NCBI GenBank assembly: GCA_034620365.1
Contig: JAQGEQ010000247.1
Location: 46,193 to 110,192, forward strand
Source: Pegea sp. RAD2-039
Taxonomy: Eukaryota > Chordata > Thaliacea > Salpida > Salpidae
Direction of reading: 5' to 3'
Length of the DNA: 64,000 bases
The position numbers and the translations under genes were made by a program. Shown here in pieces: positions 9,949-21,200 of this stretch. Each line of letters opens with the position of its first letter. Position 1 is the first letter of the stretch. Under the pieces are notes generated by a model. The model saw only the letters and a list, made by a program, of their open reading frames with translations, had not been told where the DNA came from and made no database searches.

Positions 9949-11652
9949 CTAGTCATCAGCAGTCAAATAGATAACGTTGTCACCAAACTCTCCAATGGTT
10001 GCATAACAAGTTTCATTAGTGACGTCATCATTTGATTTGTTCAAACTTGATTTTAAATTGATATAATAAAAACTATCAACTACATCATCAGTGACGTCAC
10101 TAGAAGGTTTTCCACATATTGGCCTCATTGCAAGATAGTGATGTCGATTAATATAGATGGTTTCAGGCACTGTATAAAAATGTTCTTCATTATAATTTTG
10201 ATAATGATTGACTTTATTGTTTATGTTATCAATTGCACCATCAACGACTTCTTCAACGTTACTATAAATTGCTCTTTTTGCATTCATTTTTGCTTCTGGG
10301 TAGTTTTGTAGACAACAATTAATTTCTTCAGGTTCTGTATAAATACTTTCATCTTCAGGTTTTCGATATTTATTATATCGAGTTGTTTTGATATTATCTT
10401 TGTCTTCAGTCCGGTCATAGATTGCTTTACTAGAACTGATCTTTTTTTGTACATGATTTCGTTGGCCAATTTTTATGGTTTCAGGCACTGTATAAAAATG
10501 TTCTTCATTATAATTTTGATAATGATTGACTTTATTGTTTATGTTATCAATTGCACCATCAACGATTTCTTCAACGTTACTATAAATTGCTCTTTTTGCA
10601 TTTGTTTTTGCTTCTGGGTAGTTTTGTAGACCACAACTAATTTCTCCAGGCTCTGCATAAATGCCTTCATCTTCAGGTTTTCGATATTTATTATATCGAG
10701 TTGTTTTGATATTATCTTTGTCTTCAGTCCGTTCATAGATTGATTTATTAAAATCGATCTTTCTTGCTGAATAATTTTTTTCGACAATTCTTATGGTTTC
10801 AGGTTCTATAGGAAATCTTTTTTTATCAAACGTTTCATAAACTTCATAACCTTCAGCTGGATCGATTAAGACATCTTCTGCGTCATCATCTACGTCACCA
10901 ACTATATCATATATTGCACTTCTAACACTTATTTGAGGTACTGAAAAATGTTGCTGGTCAATATTAATGACATTAGACTCTAAATAGAGGTTTTGTTCAG
11001 ATCCATGATGCATATTGTATCGAGTTCTTGCGTTTTCAATTATGCTATTAAGTGGTTGCTGACTTTTAGTTAAATCTTGCTTTTTCTTTAAATGAAAAAT
11101 CTTCCAAAGCAAAATAATAAAAAGTGCAATCAAAATAATTGATAAAACAGATAAGCCCATAATACAAGCTTCTTTTACTCCAATATTATCCCAAAAAAGA
11201 TTCGTCTTTGTCGAACCTAAACTTTTCTTCGTTTTTAAACACAAGAACGAAAGATTACGATTTTCTTTGACAATATAAAATCGATCCAAAGGTCTTAAAA
11301 GGATAGGCTTACATTTTTTACTTTGTAATTTAGTTAGTTTTTTGTCGTAATTCGTTATATTAAACTCTGTACCATCAAACCATTTATAAATTCCGTTTTT
11401 ACAGTCCAGTCCACTATGAAAGCGAGCTCTAGTTTCTGTTCTATTATTTTCATTAAGGCATTCATAGGTTACATTTCTAACTTCATTCATAATATTCTGA
11501 TCTTTAACTGGAAGCGGTATTCCAGCATTTCTTTTACAATATTTGATTGCTTCAAACTTTTCTGTAGGTTTATCTACTACTTCAATCTGACCAATACTAA
11601 TATCAAAAAATCTCTTGCATTTCTCTTTTTTAATTTTATAACTTTTATGCAT
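9949..11652 (-). CDS. C-type-lectin-like receptor with tandem tyrosine-motif tail
   Basis: A 567-aa single-exon ORF. Residues about 10-140 look like a C-type lectin-like domain: FEAIKYCKRNAG, then FHSGLDCKNGIYKWFDGTEF (the family's GL...W.DG core) and a final FLC. Residues about 161-186 are a membrane helix, followed by KIFHLKKK. The 380-residue cytoplasmic tail has a 106-residue (318 bp) repeat in two near-identical copies plus a degenerate third. These carry phosphotyrosine-type motifs YAEP, YTEP, YTVP, YSNV, YDIV and YATI. The last pair, YATI-x8-YLTA, resembles an ITAM/ITIM layout. Role inferred: cell-surface recognition signalling through SH2 proteins. The frame has no signal peptide. An acceptor-like TTTTACTAG just before the ATG suggests an unseen 5' exon. 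A poly(A) signal is possible at 9722-9727. Confidence 0.75.
   Translation of the reverse strand: MHKSYKIKKEKCKRFFDISIGQIEVVDKPTEKFEAIKYCKRNAGIPLPVKDQNIMNEVRNVTYECLNENNRTETRARFHSGLDCKNGIYKWFDGTEFNITNYDKKLTKLQSKKCKPILLRPLDRFYIVKENRNLSFLCLKTKKSLGSTKTNLFWDNIGVKEACIMGLSVLSIILIALFIILLWKIFHLKKKQDLTKSQQPLNSIIENARTRYNMHHGSEQNLYLESNVINIDQQHFSVPQISVRSAIYDIVGDVDDDAEDVLIDPAEGYEVYETFDKKRFPIEPETIRIVEKNYSARKIDFNKSIYERTEDKDNIKTTRYNKYRKPEDEGIYAEPGEISCGLQNYPEAKTNAKRAIYSNVEEIVDGAIDNINNKVNHYQNYNEEHFYTVPETIKIGQRNHVQKKISSSKAIYDRTEDKDNIKTTRYNKYRKPEDESIYTEPEEINCCLQNYPEAKMNAKRAIYSNVEEVVDGAIDNINNKVNHYQNYNEEHFYTVPETIYINRHHYLAMRPICGKPSSDVTDDVVDSFYYINLKSSLNKSNDDVTNETCYATIGEFGDNVIYLTADD
10157..10792 (-). repeat. 318-bp tandem coding repeat in receptor tail
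   Basis: Two 318-bp units (10157-10474 and 10475-10792) are nearly identical, and a third partial unit starts near 10793. The length is a multiple of three, so the frame is kept (106 aa per unit). Low divergence between units points to recent internal duplication or gene conversion. Confidence 0.85.
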
Positions 11653-13364
11653 TTTAAACAGCTAGTAAAATAAAGCTAAACATGCAAAAAAAAAACTGGT
11701 CGTAGAACAGCTAAAAAAAGTCTACTTTAAAGTAGTTAATAGAAAGAGTATCTAAAAATAAACTAAGTTTAATAAATGGTAGCCAAGATCTGTTTTTAAA
11801 TAAAACTCTTTCAATATAAACTTTCAAATATTTTAGAAACTTATTTCTCTTTGATATTTTATTCCTTTGTAAATTTAATAACCATTTGTTCTTTTACACA
11901 TTACATTTTGATAAAATCATTTAAAATTTAAGGTATTATAATTTTACCTTAAAATAGTTGAAAAAACCCAAGAAAAAATTTGAAATTCAAAAACATTTAT
12001 TCAAAAATCGTTTATAACTTACATCTTATGAATACAAAATTATGAACTATTTCTTTAGTTTTGATACAATACTTCTAAAATATTATAAACTATATACTAT
12101 AATATATTATTAATTTTTATACCCGATTGAAATAACAGTTGAAGGAATGAATTTTTATTGGTTACCACAATTCGAACATGAATAAACTAAACATTTTTGT
12201 TTGCAGTAAATATTTTTTAATGAAATATTAATAAAATATAGTTTGAATCTTTGATAAATTTAATAAAGAAATATGCAACTACAAAATCAACTAAGTTAAA
12301 GTTTGGGCAAATTTTAAAATACCGAATGAGAATACTACTCTTTCTATAAATATTTATAAACATTAATTAATAATATTTATGAAAGTAAAATAGTGCGTTT
12401 ACAGTATGATTTCTTTTTTTAAATTCTAGTAGTATTAAATTTGGAGATTTTCAAATTTCTTTTTATTTCTGACAATTTAGCATAAAACGAAAGTTGATTT
12501 TTAATGAAATCAAAAATGCATTTAAATCAACTTAAATAAGTCGATGAAAGAAAAAAAGAAGACTTCTATATAAATATTATTAATTATTATAAATATTTTT
12601 AAACACGAAAGTAAGTAAATTGAATTTAAGTTAAATTTAATCTAATTTTGAAACTTGGCAAAATAAAAACGAAATATTGAAATCTAAGTTAATAAATCAC
12701 ACAAAACATTTAAAAATTTTACTAAATTTCACAAAAAGAGTAAAACTATTCACTTACTAGTATCACTATTAGCTACAAAATTATTTCAAATTGTCAGACA
12801 AAAATTGAATGGTTACAAAATCAATAAATACATTTACCAAACTTTAAAAATTCAGAAAGGTCTTAAGAAATGTGATCATTTATCTTCGATCACAAAAAAC
12901 TTTGCTTTTCTCATCAAACTTTAAACTAGAAACTTTGGTGGTAATTATAATGATTGAAATTAAAAATATTTTTTGGTTTAGGAAAGAGTAACATAATATC
13001 TAGGCTCCAGAACCAAGAAAATGATTATTTTGATATTTCTTAACAAAGATTATAACAAAATTACTTTTGGAACATATTTGTTTCAGGATTAAAAGCATAT
13101 TTAGAAGCAAATTCATAATGTTGGTAAAAAAATTTATTTTGTACAAATCAATTTTAATTGAAAATTTGAATGTAAGAAATTGGTGAAAAATTTTATTTTT
13201 TTTGGATTTAAATTTCACTTTTTTGTAAATTATCTGTTAAATAATCCCACTTAAGACACATCAACAATTAAAACGATATTAATTACCTTATCAAATTATG
13301 AGATATTTTTATGTGAGTTAAAACCACCTGATCTATTATATTAATTTGTGGACAAAATTACTAC
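11653..13364. other. AT-rich intergenic stretch
   Basis: No coding frame or recognisable repeat seen. If the receptor at 9949-11652 has a signal-peptide exon on the minus strand it should lie here, but I found no convincing one. Confidence 0.4.
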
Positions 13365-13532
13365 CTTCAGATACTCTTCAAAAGTTGTTCTAGAATGAAG
13401 TAAACGCAGCATCATCTTTGAAGGATTGTAAACATCTAAACAATTGTTTGCTTTGATTGTAAGCAAGCTTTTTGCAAGCCCACCTTCTACTGATCGGTTT
13501 ACATTATGTTTTTGAAGTGATTTTAAATTGAT
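13365..13532 (-). CDS. Unassigned exon-like ORF (56 codons)
   Basis: The minus-strand frame is open from a TAG at 13533-13535 to a donor AAG|GTAGTAA at 13364. The peptide looks like real protein (RSVEGGLAKSLLTIKANN, then DVYNPSKMMLRLLHSRTTFE) and base composition is richer than the surroundings. I do not recognise the family. No matching partner exon was found. The flanking 13536-13690 also has GC-richer sequence but its frames are interrupted. It could be an exon of a dispersed or transposon-derived gene. Confidence 0.35.
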
Positions 13533-14472
13533 CTATCTTATAACATATCAATTGAAACTATAAAAAATCACGTGGCTTAATAATACAGAAGTCGCAATAA
13601 TTTCAACTAGATCTCAACCAGCTGTTGTCATATCAGCAGCTTGTAGCCGCTTCACTAGGAACAGAAAACTTATTGGAACATAGAGTCATAAAAAAGTATA
13701 AAGCAATGTAATCATTTATTGTGGTAAAGTATATGAGTATAGATATATATCATTTGTATTTATATATCTTACATTATGAGCTACAATATTCTGAGTATTT
13801 TTATATGTAATTATTATATGGAATACAGGAGTGTCAATCTTGTCGTAGAAAGACCTTTTAATGACTTGCCCCTTTAATAAGAAAAACAGAAAATTTTCAT
13901 CATTTTAATTCAGTTGACATGATCATCACAATTTCATATTTGATTTTCTGTTTTTTGTTGAAAATAAGATTTTAAAAGCTTCCTATATATCACTGTATTT
14001 GTACAATTTGCAACATATAAGGAGAAGAAAATTTGTAAAATATTAAGTTTTTCTGGAGAAACTGAAAACTATATAATGACTTAAATATTTTAAAATGTTT
14101 AAATTAAATTTTCTAATTTTTTAAAACATACATTTAAACATTATTGTTGAATAATTTTCAATATATTTTATTTTAGGATTTAAAAAACCTTATGTTTTAC
14201 TTAATTATTTACCTAATTATGCCTTAATTGTGATTTTTCACAGTTTTTGTTAAATTTTTATAAAACCTTTTCAAAAAGATGGCTGTATTTCTTGAAGTTT
14301 TACATTATTTCTTTCTTATTTATTTCTTACGAAAACTTTTTCGTTTTAATTTTATTATTTATTCCTGACCTAGAATAACAAAATAAGCAAATATTTTCCT
14401 TTTTAAATTAATTCCCAGTTTTAAAGCATTCAACTTTACTAAAAGTAAAAGTTAAAAAAACAGCAAACAAGG

Positions 14473-14559
14473 GATAAGACAGACTAGTGGTTAAGTTGAT
14501 TGGCTATTAGTTTACTCTGAATGGTTTACACTTCAATCAGTTGAATATTCTGTCTTATC
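14473..14559 (+). repeat. tRNA-like element (Ser/Leu-type), probable SINE head
   Basis: The ends pair perfectly over 11 bp (GATAAGACAGA with TCTGTCTTATC). The D-arm region AGTGGTTAAGTTGAT matches the A box of tRNA-Ser/Leu. The T arm is degenerate (ACACTTCAATC), so this is not a functional tRNA. The GC-richer tail to about 14760 has no coding frame and may be the SINE body. Confidence 0.45.
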
Positions 14560-14894
14560 ACTGGTCACGAGTGCAAAGTATCTTCTCCGGCTATGAGTTA
14601 GTCGTTCGTTTATCTTATGGGGTTTTCACAAAACATTAAGCAGTTTGAAACAAACGCACACCCCGAGGTTTGACGATCGAAGTTACTGATCCCTGTAATT
14701 CAGCTACGTCACAAACCTTGTATCTACAGAGCGGACTCTAGTAGCTCTTTCTTATAATCAAGGTCAAAACGGTTTTATGAATATACTTTGTCAGAAAACA
14801 AAAATATGATCAGTTTTTAGAGAAGATGGCTGAACGTAGCATACAGAAGCCACATTTATTAGCATATTTATGGAAGCTCAAGGGCATGAACTAG

Positions 14895-15068
14895 TTAGGC
14901 CTTACGCAGAGACGCCAACAGCGCCTATTAGCAAATATCATAAAAATAATTACAACAAGAATGCCTGAATGTGTTTGGGAAAATGATATGAAAATCAAGC
15001 AAAACATCAATCAGGTAAGATGTGGAGTGGAAAGGAAAAAGAATTTTGAATTACGGTTTCTTTTGTAG
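14895..15068 (+). pseudogene. Possible decayed coding fragment
   Basis: The frame opens after a TAG at 14892 and encodes a basic stretch (LGLTQRRQQRLLANI, then MPECVWENDMKIKQNINQ) before TAG at 15066-15068. A short upstream frame from ATG 14826 (MAERSIQKPHLLAYLWKLKG) ends just before it and might have been joined before a frameshift. A GTAAGA donor-like site lies at about 15015. No family recognised; a transposable-element relic is plausible. Confidence 0.25.
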
Positions 15069-15177
15069 CGAATTTCAATCAAAAGTAAATTGAAGCTTTC
15101 ATAACAGTTGTGAATGTAATCGACTAGTTATGAAATTCTTGAAAATATATATTTCATAATTTAATTATTTATTTTAA

Positions 15178-15240
15178 TAAATGTGAAGGAGGGTACCTGA
15201 AAAGAGCACCTCTCGCTAACACACATTATCACAATTAACA
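15178..15240 (+). repeat. SINE body fragment
   Basis: Contains GAGGGTACCTGAAAAGAGC and ACCTCTCGCTAAC, matching the body of the SINE at 6570-6668 in the same orientation. The tRNA head is absent. Confidence 0.5.
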
Positions 15241-18100
15241 TTTATTTAGTCAAAAATATAGAAAGTTTGAGATGTAACACATATTATAGTATAGTATAGG
15301 TATCTTATAATAAAATTACTATTTCAAAATAATTTTTGATGATTTTTGGCGAGTCTTTCTTCTTTGTATAATGTGTAATATTAATGATAAATAAGTTTTC
15401 GATACAATGTTTAGTTAAAATTTGAGATTCAAAGATGTCGAACACATAGAAATAGTTATTACTAACAAGATTTTATTTCAAAATAGATATTAAGTTTAAA
15501 TAAAGGAAGCTGACATAATTTATGTTTTTTATATAGGAACCACCCTTGAGTTGGTGATATTAACTGTATTAAAGTAAAAATTATTAAAATAAATCATTAA
15601 CTAGACTGAATAGTCATTTAATGACAGTAATTTTTCTTTGAAACACATGGTTAAAATCCTAAAGGTAGTCGAAGGACAAATAAAAGTCATATTTTGCCAA
15701 ACCAAACATTTTTTGTCGATTAACCGCTATGTAGAATAATTAATAAAGTCTTATTTTAATTAAGAATAAATTATGTTAATAAAATATTTTTTATGTAAAA
15801 TATAATAAAATACATTAAATTTTTAAATGTATTTTATGTGGAAAATTCAAATATACTAATCTATCGTGAAATATTACTTTGATATTAGTTTTAATAACTA
15901 TTTCATAAATAGTTAGTATGCAAGTATAAGGTTGATCAAATATTAATATAATCTATAAAAAAAGTATCGATTGAAACATATTTTATTTCTATAAGCTAGC
16001 TGTAAAGTAATTAATTTTTTTCGGTGTTATTTTGTTAGTCATATCATTAATAATTTCTAAGATAATTTCAAAAAAAATTGTCTCGTACTACATGAAGCAC
16101 CTCATTTAAAAAATTAAATTTATTTAAAATACTCATTTTTTTAAAAATTATGTTCACTCTATTTTTTTACAGCAAACACTGTTTAAGCAATATTGGAAAC
16201 ATTATTATTCTAAAAATTAAATAAGTATGGTGATTTTTTTCACAATGAATTGATATTTATCACATAAATTCAAATAAATTTAAGAACAAATTTGATAAAT
16301 TTGAGATACTTTAAGTAGTGAAGTGAAAAATATCAAATACTTCAAAGAAAAATCATAAAGATTAAATAACTATTTCAGTTTAAAATTTGTTTTCTGAATA
16401 CCTGAATAAATTCAATACTATGTTGTTTGTTTTTATTATTTAATACTTTTAAAATTACCACAAAATGTTAGGAAATTCTAGAAAGATTTTTTTGTTTGTT
16501 TTTTTAATCCATTCTTTTACTTTAATTCAATATTTAACATTTTGAATATATACATTAATAACATGCATACATGAATGCAAATTTTTGTTTAGGTATTCTA
16601 ACTGTCTAATTACGTAGTGCAGCGTTTATATTGCGCAGATGATTCAGCATTCGAGCTCAGATGGAAACATCTTTGTGACTTTAGTCCCTGAAAATTTTAT
16701 AATGAATGTTATCGTACTTTAGCTAGCTCCGCAATTATTAAAATGTTGTTTTTTTCTTTTACATTTCTTGATTTATAAAAGGTGCTTTGTCTTCGGAAAA
16801 AAGTTTATAACAAAATTAATAACTAACTTATAACTGTTGTAGCTTCTTGATGCTGCCTTCAAATAGCTAAAGATTATTTGAATCTTTTTAAAGATAAGAG
16901 TTTTCAAATTAAAACTTTCAATTTAGAAGTAATAAACTAAAAATTAAGTTTAAAAAATATTTTGTAATCTATAAAGAAAATAAACTATTAAACAAATATC
17001 GATGGATATACAAAAAACTTGCAGTAAATCCGGAAAACAATTTTAAGTTACAAAATTAATAACGGTATTAAGTAATGACACTATTTGCATTTTTCGTAGT
17101 AATACCGATTTAGTCTACTTGGTAAAGTACAACAGTTAATCAATTAACAATGCTAAGAACTTATTTGCTTCGTAAGTTTTTAAAGTTAATCAGCATCTGT
17201 TTTATTTGGTCGAAAAAAATGTTACACACAAAAAATAATTTTGATTAAATGAAAGAAAGTAATTAATTTGAAGATTAGAGAATTGAAATTTCAAAATTTG
17301 ATAATATTAAATTGTTGTTGTTGATTATTATTGAAATTCAATTTGTTTAGGATTAATTCAATCTTTAAATAGATCATAAACTTAATTGCTAATTTTAGAA
17401 ACTAGAATTACCAAAAAAAATACCGATTTTAATTTTTTATACTTTTTAAAGTTTCAGAAATAGTTTAGTAGTTTCGATTCAAGATATTACACTGATTATT
17501 ATCAGATGTAAATATCGAATTGCAAACATAACTTGTTAAATTTGAGGTGCTTAAAGTAGTGAAAGTAGGAAATTAATCTATCACAAAATTAACAGAAATT
17601 CAGTAAATAAAAGTTTCATTTACATTTTAGGAATAATAGACAATTACAAAGGTTAAAGTCAACAACTATATTATGATATGAATTATCAAGTAAATAACGG
17701 AATAGAAATAAATTTTGTATCTTTTATGAATGTTAATTTAGAGACTGAATCATTAGAAATTTAATTTAAATATCATTTTCATATCAAGAATAAAAAAGTG
17801 TTGCTTTTTGCTACAAAGAAATTACTTTTTGATTTAAATTGGATCTTAAATAGATATGAATGAAATTATTTTACTTCTAAATTTTAAATATAAAAATTAC
17901 TTATTAATGTGTTTAAAGATTTATTTTAAGTATCAACATTTTAAAAACATTTTTTAAAAAAGTTTAAATTTTCAGTTTTTAACAAGTCTGAAAAAATATC
18001 TTAAAATTGAATCAAAAATTAGTTTACAAAGTTGAATCAAATCAAAGAAAACCCTTATTTAGTTTAAATTTATTTTTTTAGATATTAGTAAATGTTGATA
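15241..18100. other. AT-rich stretch, one weak ORF
   Basis: Mostly featureless. At 16618-16722 (+) a 34-codon frame (IAQMIQHSSSDGNIFV, then LVPENF) in a locally GC-richer patch looks protein-like, but no splice structure or homologue is recognisable. Confidence 0.3.
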
Positions 18101-18105
18101 ATGTG

Positions 18106-18134
18106 CATACATACTATAAGTATAAGTATGTATG
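18106..18134. other. Perfect 10-bp hairpin
   Basis: CATACATACT and AGTATGTATG are perfect inverted repeats separated by 9 nt. The hairpin lies 120 bp upstream of a TATAAATA element at 18253-18260. The downstream sequence has no ORF, so a promoter is only possible. Confidence 0.4.
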
Positions 18135-18299
18135 TATAAAACGTACATGAATGAAGTTTAAAGGCCTATACATTATATAAACAATCCTAAAACGATGTTT
18201 CTATAAGATGATATAAGAAGTCCTGTCTCTCCTTATAAGCGGCTGAGAGTTTTATAAATAGGTTTGTTTTGCTGCTCAAACATTAAGCAGTACATGATG

Positions 18300-21200
18300 T
18301 TTTGTACAATAATCAATTCTGAGAATTTTTCAATAAAAAATTGTTGTAGTTTTTCAACAAATAAAAAAGCTTAATAGGATTTCTTACATACAACTTTGTA
18401 AGTTATATTTTTTTACTACTTGAAGTACCACCAAGATAACAAAATGTTGTACAAATTTGATGCTTTATTGAAATTTAGTAGACTTCTATCTAATTTAATT
18501 GAAACCTTGTTTGAACTGTTTACTTAAAAGAAACCGTTAGATAATTTTTCTAAATTGGATTTTAAAATGTTTCTTAGATTATTTGTGTATTAAACGTATT
18601 TTCAAAGCTGAATAAACATAAGAAAAAAAAATGAATTAATTAATTTAGCTTAATACAGATAAAAAGATTTTGAAATGTTTTACTGAAATTTCTGTATTTT
18701 CAGCTAAAATTTCAGTTTTTTTTAGTTGCCGAGATTGAAAAAACAGTATTACAGTAAAAACGTTCTTTTTAATTTAATTATTATTTGCTTACGTATCTTT
18801 GTTTGATATGTGTCTAACTCATTGTTTTAAACCATAAAAAAACAAGAATATAATCTATTAGTAGTCACTTAAACTGCTAACTAAACAGTGTGAGATTAAA
18901 CAACATTATAATTTTTTTATCCTTAAAACAGTTTGAAGAAGTCATGCAAAAGTAAAAATAATAGAAATTATGACAAATGTACTGTTAAATGACTAAAGTT
19001 AATAAAAGAAAAATGTTATTTGTTTAAATTAATATAGAGTCTCCAATAATCACTACATTTTTTGAAACCAAAAAAAATAAAAAAATAGAGCAACTTACTT
19101 GGTTGTTGATAATTACCATAGTTTAATATTTAACACTAATTTATTACCTGTATGTCGTTAGAAACAACTTTAATTTGCTATAGATGCTTAGTTGGGAAGC
19201 ACTTTTGAACACTTTAAAGAACATAATCTACCTGCTGAACAAATCAGTTGGTTTTGTAAAATCGGTTGAAGCAATATACAAAATATATTTTATTGACCAA
19301 GAGATTGTTGTAAATATGAAGAGTTGATACTTCAAGTTGCACTAAACTAGTAATATTCCATAAAACTTATTTGTTTTAAAAATCAGAAGTGGACTGATGT
19401 TGAACGCTTACAAAGAAAAATAAAGTACAAAAAATAAGATTAAAAATAAAATACCATATAATAAATTTTGAATAACTTAACATTTTGAATTTTTTAAATT
19501 TCTTTAAATTACCTCCGCAATGAACTTTAACATTTTTATTGTTAGGTTGAATTTTGACAAATGTTGGTTTTCCTGCTAAATTTAATAAAATTGACAAAAC
19601 AATCTTTTTTTCTTATTTACTTAACGGTATTATCTTCCCAAGATGATATTTCATGTTAATACTTGAATGCAAACTACTAGTTTCAGTTAAAAAGTTTATC
19701 TTCTTAAATTAAAAAATTATAGAACAATTATCAACTTACATCATTTCAACTATATGAAGAGTAACAATTAATATGTTACCAAATAACACAAACAATTAGG
19801 TTTGAAACCCGGATAAAATAATCTGAACTGACCCTTTTAATGAACATAATTGATGACTATAAAATCACCATCAACTCATAAAGTATTCTGAACATTTTAC
19901 AATGAAGATTAACATACTAATAAAAAAGGTTCTGAGAAATTACCCAATACATACCCAACTAATCATTGAAAAACTTTTGTTAATCTTTAAATGCCTTTAA
20001 AAGGAACATATGCTGATGTAAAGAAAACGATACAAGTACAGTTTCTAATATCAGAAAACCAACCTGTCACATGACAACCATAAATAATACAAACGACAGT
20101 TTTTATACAACCGAAAATCCGTGGATATTTTTGCTTCAAGTAACTCTATGAAGGTAGTTATATACAAGATTGGTATATCGAGAAAACAGTTCGTTAAAAT
20201 CAAATGAAAAATGTTCATTTTGCAAAACTGAACGTCAGATGTTACAATTAGCAATAATACGTGATTTATTTCAGTTGTAATTATTTATATTAGAAGTAAA
20301 TGAAATTGTTTGGTTTATTGATTAAGAAAAGTAAATCTGTTTAAGCATAAGAAGGTTATAGATTGCCTTAAGATTTTACTAAGTTTACTTAATCAGTAAT
20401 TACTCAGTATTTACTATGAAATTTTTTTTTGGAAATTTTAACTTATCGAGTTCCAGCAGATAAACATTATAAATTCAACATTTACGAACTTAATGAAAAA
20501 TTATAACTGCTTTTAAAAAGTAATTAATGTCTTTTAATCTTTAACAATTTTAACAATTATATTTGAATAGTTTTATATTCTGTTAATTTTAACTTCAAAA
20601 TTGATTTAGAAACTATTAAAACAATTTTTATAATAATCATTATATACAGAAAATAACAAACTACTTGAACACATTTTTTTATGAATTTTTTTTAAAGCTA
20701 AAAATTAGATGAAGAGTCAGTTTAACTCAAAATAAAATTACGGGCTAGTAAAGTTAAAAAAACAAACTTACAACATAACAACATAATTCTCTTACTTTTC
20801 TAATTTAGGTAACTGTAAGGTGCACAATTTCGAACCTGTAAACTAAAAAATATAAGACTTTAAGCCATCTTTTATTACACAAAACAATACTCTTCCTAAA
20901 TTTTAAAACCTTAAGTTGTCAGTTATCTCATTTTTCACTAAACTCTATTCGAGGAAAAAAGTTTGTTCTAATGTTATAGAAACAATGTTGCAGTGAAAAC
21001 TGTTTTAAACATTTAGTGCTTGTAATGTTCAAACACTGTTCAAAAAAATGTAGCAAAAATGTTGATATGAATTTACTTAAGAAACAACAGTAGATTAAGA
21101 TTAACGAGTTTAAATTTGCTACTTACTTTGTGAAATATCAGTTTTGTTATTAAAAAAAGAAATTAATCTGAACAGTCATTATTTTGAGATTTGCGAATTT

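Noticed and set aside
20051-20254. 67-codon minus-strand ORF
   Set aside because: The internal ATG gives a hydrophobic start, but no splice partners, homologue or composition signal support a gene.
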